From Acestrorhynchus altus (taxonomy: Eukaryota; Chordata; Actinopteri; Characiformes; Acestrorhynchidae), in contig CM067520.1 of the NCBI GenBank assembly GCA_034509495.1, positions 1,432,430-1,496,429 of the forward strand: a stretch of 64,000 bases of DNA, written 5' to 3'. A model generated the notes under the pieces. That model made no database searches. It saw nothing but the letters and a program-made list of their open reading frames with translations, and was not told the DNA's origin. The position numbers were made by a program, and so were the translations under genes. Numbering within the stretch: the stretch's first letter is position 1; every line of letters begins with the position of its first letter. Shown one piece after another: positions 54,961-64,000 of the stretch.

Positions 54961-56765
54961 CTGTGAGTCACAGCATTAAAGGCTCACACTGGGACCCGAA
55001 GCAGCGGCGGATGTTAATAATCGCTTCGCTGGACGCCTTGTAGCTTACAGGTAAATGGCTTTCGGGAGAGGTAAACACTGCCCCCTCACAAAGACTATTA
55101 CTCTCTTCTAACTGAAAATCAGGGAAACTTTCGTCATAAAGCATCGACAGAGCTTTGCCATTCCTAACTCGGAACGTGTTGAAAAATAACTCCGGTATGT
55201 ATTTATTGATAATTTATTACTGCAACCTCATCTGCTTGTCCTCCCTTTGGCTCTAGGAAAAATGAAGGTGCTTTGAGGACAAGCCACCAGTTCATTTTTC
55301 CCAGTATGTGCCATGCCGTAGAAGAACCACTTATGAAGAACCATGTTCTGAATGTTCTGCTTGTTGAACTGGTTCCGTTCGGGCTCGTGAGAACCTTGGT
55401 GTTTAGCGAACCATCTTGCATTTACAGCAGTTTTAGTGGAACTGAAGATACGTCACCAACAGAGGGCGCTGAACAGCGTCAGTAACCAGAAATGAGTGGC
55501 CCTGAAACAGACCCCTGTGGGACGCCACAACCATCACATGATGTACACGTTTTCACGCATTCTAATGCAGCATGGTTTGCTTCTGAGAAACCGGCGTCTT
55601 CCCGCGGGCCTCGGTCAAAGAACCACTAGAAGCACTTTTGTTTTAACGCTGTAGTTGTAGGAACATGAAGTCTCGAAATAGCAGCGTTACGCCCTGACTG
55701 ACCTTGCAGTGATGATTACAAACCATTTTAAGCCACATCATTAATCATTATGAGAACCTGAATATTGATGTGTTCTGTCGTAACGGATAATCAATCCATG
55801 CCAGCTGTTGGGTTCTGTTCCCTGGAGGAACGCAGAGCATCGCAAGAATGAACCAGAATGGAGACAAACCTGAATACAGACAAAATAGTAGACTGAACAC
55901 AGAGGTTCTTGGTAGGTGGCCGTATTTTTGGTCTGAGTGTGCGACACTGGGGACACATCATGCTGGCAGCTGTAATGAGTAGACAGTCTACTGTAATATG
56001 ATTTTTGTTCATCAAGTGTCTTGAGACAGAAGAGCAGATCATTTGGGTGTGGGAACACCAGGGATGGATCATTATCAGAGAACCGGGAAAATCCAGGTAG
56101 GTATACATAGAGATAGGACTTCTTCAGATGGAAGGGAGATTGTGCTGTAGTGGTTCTTCTATTGTTACAAGCTACATCATAACAACTGAAGAAATGAACG
56201 TAGTTCATTTTCTTTAGTGAAGAACCCTTGAAGAACCGTCATTTTTAATAATGTAGCATTTGTTCGTTAGAATGTGCTCAGAGTGTCAGTCACCCTTTGG
56301 TTGATGTTCAGCTTTCCGCTTCACTGGATGAAGATGAACAGTTTCTCTTCATTAGTCCAGGACTTCAATGGTCTGTTATTTTGAGAATCATAATCAGGTG
56401 TGAGACCCGATTGTCCACTGCAGCAAATATTCTTAATCTCCTGTCTCTGGTAGGACACACGTGAGTGCAACCATAGTAATGGTCCAAAATGATCTTGGCA
56501 CATGAATGTGTTTTCTCTCCCCTTGTTCAGAGATTTGCGATTCTCCGAGATTGAGGCCAGTTATAAAAACAGACATTGGCTGGACACAAGAAGAGGTAGT
56601 TTTATTAAGGGGCTTCCAGTGATCATGGTCATAACAAAGACGAGTGTGTAAACAAAAGTGACTGACAGACAGAAAACATGAAGCAATGAAAAACTGAAAA
56701 CCAGGACACAAGAAAATATAAAAAGAATTTGGTGTAGTATTACATATATTATACCATTGACCACT
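54961..56765. other. mixed unique sequence and transposon scraps
   Basis: A GAAGAACC element piece at 56215-56245 (AGTGAAGAACCCTTGAAGAA) matches 42010. Frames at 55741-56208 and 55791-56108 (minus) lack motifs. 55005-55120 has mild CNE-like texture. No gene is supported. Confidence 0.35.
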
Positions 56766-56774
56766 GACTCTTAT

Positions 56775-57657
56775 TATTTGGGTTTATTCTGATGTTATAT
56801 AGAGTTAATTACAGGTAGACGCTCACTGACGCTTCGACTACGCTTATTTGGGCTTATTCTAATGTTATATAGAGTTAATTACAGGTAGATCGCTTCACTG
56901 ACGCTGACTTTATGTTTATTTGGGTTTATTCTAATGTTATATAGAGTTAATTACAGGTAGACGCTCTCACTGACGCTGACTTTACGTTTATTTGGCTTAT
57001 TCTAATTGCCATATAGAGTTAATTACAGGTAGACGCCTCACCGGACGCTGACTTCACGCTTATTTGGGTTTATTCTAATGTTATATAGAGCATCATAGGT
57101 AGACGCCCACCGATCGCCGGACTTTACGCTATTTGGTTTATTCTAATGTTATATAGAGTTAATTACAGGTAGACGCGTCTTTCCTCACTGACGCTGACTT
57201 ATTGCTTATTTGGGTTTATTCTAATGCCAGAGTTAATTACAGGTAGACGCCACTGACGCTGACTTTACGTTTATTTGGGTTTATTCTAATGCTATATAGA
57301 GTTAATTACAGGTAGACGCTCTCATTGATGCTGACTTTGTTTATTTGGGTTAATTATAATGTTATATAGAGTTAATTACAGGTAGACGCTCTCACTGACG
57401 CCTGCGGGACTTATGTTTTTTGGGTTTATTCTAATGTTATATAGAGCGAATATTTTCTCACTGACGTGCGCTGACTTTATGTTTATTTGGTTTATTCTAA
57501 TGTTATATAGAGTTAATTACAGGTAGACGCCCTACTGACGCTGACTTTATAAGCTACTGGTTTATTCTAATGTTATATAGAGTTAATTACAGGTAGACGC
57601 TCTCACTGACGCTGACTTTATGTTTATTTGGGTTTATTCTAATGTTATATAGAGTTA
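56775..57657 (-). repeat. 69-bp minisatellite, about 13 copies (right array, inverted)
   Basis: The unit is the exact reverse complement of the array at 1-347: TTTATTCTAATGTTATATAG, AGTTAATTACAGGTAGACGC, TCTCACTGACGCTGACTTTA. Many copies carry indels and odd insertions (57050-57190, 57400-57470, 57545). Confidence 0.95.
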
Positions 57658-57699
57658 TAGACAGAATCACACTGAGTACTGTATTTGGAGCTGACAGAC

Positions 57700-58090
57700 C
57701 TACAGATGTATGTGATCATGAGTGGGTGGAGCTGGAGGAACTGTAAGCCAATCCACACCGAGATAGTCCATGAGCGTCTCCCTGGGGGTGATCTGACATC
57801 CCGATATGGTGACAGGACTGGGAGGGCAGTGACTCAGAGCTGGGTGTCGGGAAGAGAGTGACCGCTGGACTGCTTGCCCTCACTGACCACAGCGCCTGTC
57901 GCTTCCCAAGGAGAGCAGATAGCTTGTTGTCCAGCAGCCCTGGTTCAGAGCAGAAGCTGCAGAATGTGCTCTGAGCAGGTCTGAAGGAACATGCCATTGC
58001 AGTGAAAGTGTATCTCTGCTCCAGTGACTGCAGGAAGGAGACCTGCTTCAGTGACAGCTGGCTCACAGCGTAGCTTCATCGCACACTTTA
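57700..58090 (-). other. unidentified 116-codon open frame
   Basis: The minus-strand frame 57716-58066 begins MSQLSLKQVSFLQSLEQRYT and is Ser/Cys/His-rich to the end. The region is unique and is not built from repeats, so the frame is not an obvious artefact. I recognise no domain and see no clear splice sites. It could be an exon, a pseudogene piece, an element fragment or chance. Confidence 0.25.
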
Positions 58091-58094
58091 AACA

Positions 58095-58868
58095 GCCAAT
58101 TAAAGACCACTGACATTTCATAATTCATTTAGCTTAGATTTGTTTCTTAGTTTCCTTAAATTCAGATTTAACATTTTATCTTTTCATTGTTTTTCTATAT
58201 TTTACAATTCTATTCTAAACTTAACGTTTATTATTATTATTATTATTATTAAAATTATTATTATTAAAATTCCACTGTTTCTTAGTTTTGCTCAGTGTAC
58301 TTCTGAGCAGCATTTTTGATGGGATTGATTTTTATTGTGTTTATGTTTTCTCTGTATCTTACCTTGATTTTAAGTATCTTTTCTTATTTATTATTTTATT
58401 ATTAATTATTACACACACACACATATATTATTATATTAATAATAATTACATATTAAAGTAATAATAATATCAATAATAACACAATACACTAGCTATATAA
58501 TATAATTTATAATATATATATGATATATTACTAATAAAGCAAAAATAATAATAATAATAATAATATAGCAATATAATAATAAATTAATAATAATTTAATA
58601 ATTACAATAAAATTAAATATAATAATTATAATATATTAATATAATAATAATAAAATATCAATAATAGTAGTAGTAATGTAGACCACATTAGTAATAAACA
58701 GAATAATAATAACATAAATAGCAATATTATTGTATAATAAAATATATTAATGATATATTTCATATATTATATTTATAATACTGTAATACAAATATAATAA
58801 TAATATAATAAAATATTTAAAATATAATATTACTAATATAATAATAATCATAATACTACACTACTACT
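58095..58868. repeat. AT-rich low-complexity DNA with (TTA)n and (TAA)n patches
   Basis: Nearly continuous A/T with TTATTATTATTATT at 58229 and many TAATAATAA runs. No gene. Confidence 0.9.
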
Positions 58869-58870
58869 GG

Positions 58871-58922
<52 letters not shown>
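58869..58922. repeat. (ATA)n trinucleotide array
   Basis: About 18 uninterrupted ATA units. Confidence 0.95.
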
Positions 58923-58924
<2 letters not shown>

Positions 58925-58992
58925 TCATTGTAATTGTTGACTCTCTCTGTCCTCGCCCTCCGCTCCGAGTCTCGAGCTCCTGTCCGGGTTTT

Positions 58993-59008
58993 GTCTCTCT
59001 CTCTCTGT

Positions 59009-59035
<27 letters not shown>
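58993..59035. repeat. (CT)n microsatellite
   Basis: Two CT runs within the candidate promoter. Confidence 0.93.
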
Positions 59036-59040
<5 letters not shown>

Positions 59041-59157
59041 CAGATGTGTTCTGGGGTTAAGTGCAGGAGTCTGAGTCAGGAGTGCTGAAGGAGGCGAGAA
59101 TAACAAACAAACAAACAAACAAACAAAGGGGAAGAAGAAAAGGAAGAACGAGATCAC

Positions 59158-59158
<1 letters not shown>

Positions 59159-59190
<32 letters not shown>
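59159..59190. repeat. (GA)n microsatellite
   Basis: About 15 GA units in the candidate 5' UTR. Confidence 0.93.
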
Positions 59191-59191
<1 letters not shown>

Positions 59192-59488
59192 AGGAATGCA
59201 CGCGCGTCCTCGTGGATTGGGTGCGCAGTGTGAGCGACGCAGGAGCGCGAGAGGCTGTTTCCTCCGGAGCTAACGCAGAAGAACCCACCTGACCAGCGGA
59301 CCCAGCTGGACCCACCCGGACTAGTGTCAGGCTGGACCTACCTGACCAGCCCAGCTGGACCATGCGGGCAGCTCTGCTGACTGCCTGCCCGGCCAGTGAG
59401 CTGCTGCAGCGAACTTCAGCCTCTGGGCAGACTGTTCGCACAGCGCGCGTGCGTGCGTGTGTGTGTGTGAGCGTGAGTGTTGGAGACG

Positions 59489-59578
59489 ATGCCGTTACAC
59501 TCCGCGTCCCTTGTCCGCTGGAGATGCAGCCTGGTGCTCGCGAGCCTCTTCTGCTGGGCTGCAGCCCATCAGAGCCCC

Positions 59579-59579
<1 letters not shown>
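59489..59579 (+). CDS. possible first coding exon: signal peptide of an unidentified secreted or membrane protein
   Basis: The ATG at 59489 has an A at -3. It opens MPLHSASLVRWRC, a short basic n-region, then SLVLASLFCWAAA, a hydrophobic core, then HQSP after an Ala-x-Ala cleavage-type site. This is a textbook secretory signal of about 26 residues. The frame then enters a (GT)n tract; left unspliced it stops at 59627-59629 after Cys-Val repeats. Donor candidates are a weak CCCT|GTGTGT at 59580 and a consensus GTAAGT at 59626, so the exon end is a guess. Another ATG at 59362 in a different frame gives MRAALLTACPASELLQ, less signal-like. Remaining exons would lie beyond the window. No family is assigned. 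Confidence 0.42.
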
Positions 59580-59613
<34 letters not shown>

Positions 59614-59640
59614 GTGTGTGCGTGTGTAAGTGTGTGCATG
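59580..59640. repeat. (GT)n tract with GTAAGT
   Basis: GT run with TATG interruptions; it holds a consensus splice donor at 59626-59631. Confidence 0.9.
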
Positions 59641-60110
59641 CATGTTCTTAGACAGTCCACATTCACATCAACCTTTCAGTCCTCGCAAGTGCGAGCCCGG
59701 CTCTGATGGTAGGTGATTGGGTGCATCAGTGGACTGATCAGTGGGATCAACTCTGTCCATGCAGAGGAGGCTGCAGACGCACCTGCCCGTCTGCAGGTCT
59801 GTGCGGCACAGTTGCAGCCGTTCCGCTGATGCATGTCCTCCGGTTGAAGATTCTGCCAGGCAGTGGCATGGCGCGGCGGCGTGGGACACAGTCAACGGGC
59901 ACCTGAACGCTCGACACCACGGTGCCGAAGTTCGCCCGCCCCGCTTCCTGCTTCATCTGCAGGATTGTGACGGTCGACGGAGTGTTACCCTGGTCGCTTC
60001 GAGAGAATCTAAGCACAAGCACGCTTTCTTGCGAGCTTATCGGAAAGGATTGTGGGCACCAAGCGACTATCCGCTTAACGCATCCTGTTAATCGGAAGAA
60101 TACCTGGTCC

Positions 60111-61170
60111 TACATCTCGCAATCGTCAGATGTATGGTCGGATCAGTGAGGGGATGTGTAGAGATGATCTGCGATCTCCAGAAGCAGGGCTTTCAGGTTG
60201 TGGTGATCCACTAGCGCCGATTCTGTGTGAAGCGTTGATCTCGAGATTCCTAATGCATCCTCGCAACCCGCCTGCTTCACCTGCTGTTGTTTGTGGGTCT
60301 TCTAGAGTAATTTCTATGAAATTGAAGCTAATCTGTGTTCTGAAGTGCTGATTCTGGTACACCGCCCACACTCTAAAGAACGTGCGGGGGGCTGTCTTAA
60401 AGAGAAGCATACAAAGAAGGGTTTCTATGTTCCCCTGCTTCAGCAATCAAGTGAGGTTTATGTTCGCTTGATTTGTATATCTGTATCTTGATGTGATGCT
60501 CATGTCCATCTTACTAGAGAAGGCAGAGTTAGAGTCCTTGGTAAGGACACTTTCAGTAAGGCGGCGTCCTCTCCAGGTTGAATCTGGGAATCAAACCCTG
60601 GACTGCCACAGGGAAGGTGGTGTTGTTATCCTTTATGCTACCCAACCCCAACTTGGCCTTCAACCCGAGGTCTCCAAGTTAAGGTTTTCCAGAAGTTATT
60701 CACACAAAGCAGGCTTTCTCTGGTATGTTCACAGTAATCTGGGTTTCTTGCAGAAGGTCCTGATTTGTCTAAAACCCAATGTTCGGAAAGGTTTATGGAT
60801 TTTAGGAATGAATCCCAGAACGAAGGGCTTCTTTCCAGAAGTCTTCCGATTGAAGCAACTGGATTGTTTATTTGCTTGTGCGGATTATTGTGGGATCATT
60901 GCTGTTGAAGTGATATTCCCAAGGTCTTTGGTACTGGGTAGGTTTCAGCCATGAAGAGACTTTGCACCATCCCTGGGGGTCTTTCACAAAGTCAGATTGT
61001 CTCAGCTGTCTTAAGTCAAAAGCCAGGCTTGTCCAGTGGGAGGAGGGAAGGTAAGGGATGTTTCTATCAAACAAGCCTCACTTTGGGCATACGCTGTGTG
61101 TCCTGCTTTTGGTGAAGAACGTGGCTGAGCAGTGTATGTTATTTCCTGAGGCTGAGCTGGTGCTACTCCG
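60111..61170. other. putative intronic sequence, nothing firm
   Basis: Plus and minus frames up to 153 codons (60493-60954) carry no recognised motif. GGGAATCAAACCCTGG at 60587 resembles a reversed pol III B box, so a decayed SINE is possible at 60530-60660. Confidence 0.3.
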
Positions 61171-61174
61171 CTGA

Positions 61175-61175
<1 letters not shown>

Positions 61176-61229
<54 letters not shown>
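61176..61229. repeat. (CA)n microsatellite
   Basis: About 27 uninterrupted CA units. Confidence 0.96.
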
Positions 61230-61231
<2 letters not shown>

Positions 61232-62045
61232 TGGTCAGCAGTGTACAATGTGTCCGAGGGGCGAAAAGAGAAAAAGGCAGGAAAAGGGACAGTTCGTCTG
61301 AAACGATCCCGTACTGTACTGCTGCTGGTGCAGTCATCAGCCTCGGAGCTGGCTGGAAAGTGGGAAAAGCATACACTTACACACACGCATTCACACACAC
61401 ACGGTTGATCCTCAGTCTGGCACAGTTTCACACTTCATTTGCATCGCCGGCCGCAGTGAAAGTCCCCCATTGCCTCTCGCGCTGGAGGACAGAGTCGCAC
61501 TAGGTGATGTATTTAGAGGGCCTGTCTCACGCATTAATTAGCGAATAATTATGAATAAATTAAGATAAGTAAATAGCCACGCTCCTGGGAGCTTCCCAGG
61601 TTCCGAGCAGGGTAATAATAAGTGCGTGGTTTGCCGGGTGGGTTCTGCATGTGTGTTTAATGTAACGAAGCAAGATTGCAAGGTTTTATGCTAAAGCGGA
61701 ATGTGATCATTTCCCGGTCACCAAGGACCGTCTTGCGTTCCACGGCTTTCAAAGCGAATTCCATTAAGCGGCAGGAGATCAGAGCTGTTTTTCTTTTTTC
61801 CCTCGGCTTCAGGCCTTTGGTGCGTAACGAGGTAAAGGTTTATAACAGTTTGATGGGAGGGGATGTGCGCCCGTTCCGAAGAGTTCATTCCAGACCGTTC
61901 TGGAGGATGCTGACATGGCGTTTTCTTTCCGTATCAAAGGCAGCTCGTCTTTCCTGTGAAAGCTAATCCAGTCAGAAATAAAGGTCGCCCTGCCAGTTTT
62001 TATCATAAAGGAGTGCCATTCCCCGGAGCTCAAGGGCAGTGGTTC
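61230..62045. promoter_or_regulatory. candidate conserved non-coding block (would be intronic)
   Basis: The densest part is 61440-61700: CACGCATTAATTAGCGAATA, ATTATGAATAAATTAAGATA, GCAGGGTAATAATAAGTGCG. It stays complex to 62020. If the first-exon call is right, this is a first-intron enhancer candidate. Confidence 0.45.
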
Positions 62046-62194
62046 TCAACCTTTTGGAGTCACAACCCTCCTCAAAAATGTAAGCTCACGTTCTCTAACT
62101 CCCAGGTGAAAGAAGCAGCAGATCTGCTTTAGAAGCTGCGTGAAGGTAATAGACAGGAATGTGTTCTTTGTGGGGTTTCTTTTGGGAATATTTA

Positions 62195-62320
62195 GGGAGT
62201 ATTGGAACCTGTAATGGACTGACCCCCTGACCTTTCCTGGGGGGATTCCGGCCTTGCACCCAGTGTTTCTGGACAGGATCTGGATCCACTGTGACCCTGA
62301 CTAGGACAGCAACAATTGGT
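62195..62320 (-). mobile_element. SINE-like conserved tail, fragment
   Basis: TGTAATGGACTGACCCCCTG, GCCTTGCACCCAGTG and CAGGATCTGGATCCACTGTG share words with 46840-46915. The orientation is uncertain from this piece. Confidence 0.45.
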
Positions 62321-62735
62321 TACCATTCTAGTGAGGACTGCTGGTGATTTAGGGTGATGCACTTATGTAGAGCATGGATAACCAATGGTCTGCCAGGCCA
62401 TAGACTTGAACCTTAGACTGCCACAGGGTTATTTTACAGCACCACACCAACGTTTGGGTTCTTTAATGCAATGCAAAAAGGTCCCTTGTCCCTAACTATA
62501 GTGGAATGCTTCTTTATCTATGGTCAGTATAAAGGACGTGGGGAAATGGTGGACGAGGAGCAGGGTTTCATGCAGTTCATACCTTCTTTCCTTGGTCCTT
62601 ATTGTTTCCTGTGATCAGACAGTTGCATGACTGTCCATGGTCAATAAACCTTGAACTTGACCATTTGACAGAATATTCGGTAATTAGTTGGTAGAAGCGA
62701 TTGCCGTCGTTGATGTCCATTCAGTTCCTATGTAG
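62321..62735. other. unique sequence with possible SINE scraps
   Basis: Nothing firm; TGCCACAGGGTTATTTTACA near 62420 recalls 60604. Confidence 0.3.
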
Positions 62736-63055
62736 TAGAACCACTGACCCAGATATAGGCTTACAGAAGAACATGAGAAGGGAGGGGCTGTTTGCTCTCT
62801 TTGTTGGCTCAGTGTTCAAATTTCAGAATAACAGTCCTGAGAAGGGATAACGCTGATACGAGAGTTTAAAGAGTTTCTTGTCTTTCTAAGCAAAGAATAA
62901 ACGACATTGTAGTTTTTTATTAAAATGTTTTTGCAAACATGGTCAAATTTATACAGCTTGTATGCGTGACTGTCTCCTACAAATCCTTCTCAAAAATTTC
63001 GGGTGAATAAAAGTACGTGAGACTATGAAAACGTCTCGCAGAATGTCATTGCCCC
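62736..63055 (+). repeat. dispersed repeat family R1, copy 3
   Basis: AGAAGGGAGGGGCTGTTTGC, TTCAAATTTCAGAATAACAG, GACTGTCTCCTACAAATCC, GTACGTGAGACTATGAAAAC. Same order as 38565-38960, with an internal deletion. Confidence 0.75.
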
Positions 63056-63209
63056 ACCCTAGTCATTCATGCTTTGTTGGAGATCACCAGATGGGTTGAG
63101 ATGGTTGAGATGTTAGTGCCCCACCGGACGGGTTGTGGCCTTTAGCTGCAGAGCTCTACAGCAACTTACAGTGTTCAGATCACAATAGACAAACGGTTAT
63201 GGTGCATCT

Positions 63210-63228
63210 GAGTGAGTGAGAGAGGGAC

Positions 63229-63269
<41 letters not shown>

Positions 63270-63295
63270 GACAGAGAGAGAGAGTGAGAGAGAGG
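63210..63295. repeat. (GA)n-rich microsatellite
   Basis: GA runs broken by GACA and GTGA. Ser-Leu and Arg-Glu frames over it are artefacts. Confidence 0.93.
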
Positions 63296-63700
63296 TATAG
63301 GGGAAGTCAGGGAATGAGTGACGGAGTGTGGCGGTGTTTGTCACAGGCTGTGCCTCAGTTCCCGAGCGGGGTTGAAACCGGTCTGTCATGTTCAGCCGTT
63401 GCTACGGTCTTAAGAGGAGCACGGAGGATGATGGTGGAGTCCCGTCCTCATCCTCACCTTCCTCACACACTAAGAAGCTGCTTAGTACAGCCTGCTTTGG
63501 TGTGTTCCACTGCTGTGTCGTTTCTTCCGCCATCGGCTTTGTAAAGTGCTTTTTATTAAAGCTCCCTGTTGTGTTCGATATAAATGGGATTATTCGTACG
63601 GTTACGCTGACTGTAACCTGCCTGCCTCTAAACTTTCATTGTACTGATCTGTAAACAGTAATGGGACACAACGTAAGACCCCGATCAGGGTTCTGTTACC
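63296..63700 (+). other. unique block with an unassigned open frame
   Basis: The frame 63388-63654 begins MFSRCYGLKRSTEDDGGVPS, then a Ser-rich stretch and LLSTACFGVFH. The first 40 codons look more protein-like than most frames here. A G|GTGTGT donor would be possible near 63500. No domain is recognised, and there is no promoter evidence. Confidence 0.22.
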
Positions 63701-63785
63701 AATACAGTAATTAATAAACAGCAGATATTTTAGTGCAATAGCTCATCTTCAGGAAAGGAGAAAAGGCAATAACCCCCGTGTCCTA

Positions 63786-64000
63786 ACAGCTGTATCTCCT
63801 CCTTTGGCTGAAATAATGTCAGTGAGATGTTTCTAGAACCGTCTACCTGGTAGAACGATGTTCCCACTCCTCCGTGCAGAATTCTTTCAGCTCTGTGATG
63901 TTTCAGCGTCAGTCTTTGTACAGACGCTCTTCCGTTCTCCTCAAATCCCCTCTGATACAATAAAGATCTCAGAGTGGTTTCTATGATGGAGAGATCTCCA
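63786..64000 (-). mobile_element. Tc1-type element remnant, cut by window end
   Basis: GTATCTCCTCCTTTGGCTGA, AGCTCTGTGATGTTTCAGCG, CAGACGCTCTTCCGTTCTCC and ACAATAAAGATCTCAGAGTG match 18575-18760. It continues past the right edge. Confidence 0.8.

Larger units (their letters stand above)
58930..60110 (+). promoter_or_regulatory. candidate CpG-rich promoter and 5' UTR
   Basis: Composition changes sharply from AT-rich to GC-rich. CpG is frequent (CACGCGCGTCCTCG at 59199; GCGCGCGTGCGTGCG at 59443; GCGCGGCGGCG at 59872). GA/CT tracts lie at 58993-59035 and 59159-59190, and an (ACAA)n tract at 59103-59127. No TATA box is clear. It precedes the signal-peptide ATG at 59489, as expected of a CpG-type vertebrate promoter. 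Confidence 0.45.

Noticed and set aside
59362..59706. 114-codon frame from the ATG at 59362 as the main protein
   Set aside because: It runs through the (GT)n tract as Cys-Val/Met-Cys and its N-terminus is a weaker signal peptide than that from 59489.

Overview
This is eukaryotic, vertebrate DNA with no operons or bacterial genes. The density of (CA)n, (GA)n and (AT)n microsatellites, the Tc1/mariner remnants, the tRNA-derived SINE copies and the ends of non-LTR retrotransposons point to a ray-finned fish. An otophysan such as a characin or catfish is my inference, because the palindromic element at 26161-26461 and the Tc1-linked MITEs are ones I recall from that group.

The window reads as a gene desert. 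Almost every open reading frame in it is a simple repeat read through, a decayed transposase, or an accidental frame in non-coding DNA. The one place that looks like a gene start is at the right end. A GC- and CpG-rich block (about 58930-60110) contains an ATG at 59489 that opens a typical secretory signal peptide and runs into a (GT)n tract holding splice-donor candidates. I read this tentatively as the first coding exon of a secreted or membrane protein whose other exons lie outside the window. I cannot name the gene.

Between the repeats lie many 300-1000 bp islands of complex, unique sequence. They are rich in homeodomain-type TAAT cores, CAATTA/TAATTA words, E-boxes and GATA words. This is the texture of conserved non-coding elements (CNEs) around developmental genes. 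I mark about twenty as candidates, but conservation cannot be shown from one sequence.

Region by region: 1-5 kb has a 69-bp minisatellite, microsatellites, a large CNE-like block and Tc1 remnants. 4-10 kb has two separate arrays of one 52-bp GC-box unit and a 58-bp ATCGAT-rich array. 10-17 kb has CNE-like blocks, a SINE, a TTATG-type hexamer array and a pentamer array. 17-30 kb has Tc1 derivatives, CNE-like blocks, a CCAAT/CACCC tandem array at 23.8 kb, a palindromic element at 26.2 kb and a triplet array. 30-44 kb has dispersed elements, a 26-bp minisatellite, a Tc1 copy flanked by two copies of one 73-bp segment, and a LINE end. 44-52 kb has the densest CNE-like sequence, a 740-bp triplet array and a second LINE end. 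52-57.7 kb has a ~38-copy 58-bp satellite and an inverted copy of the 69-bp minisatellite from position 1. 58-64 kb has AT-rich DNA, the candidate promoter and first exon, a CNE-like intron block and more repeats.

I found no convincing new multi-gene system. The structures most worth checking are the inverted minisatellite pair, the CCAAT/CACCC and GC-box arrays, the candidate first exon, and the duplicated segment around the Tc1 copy.
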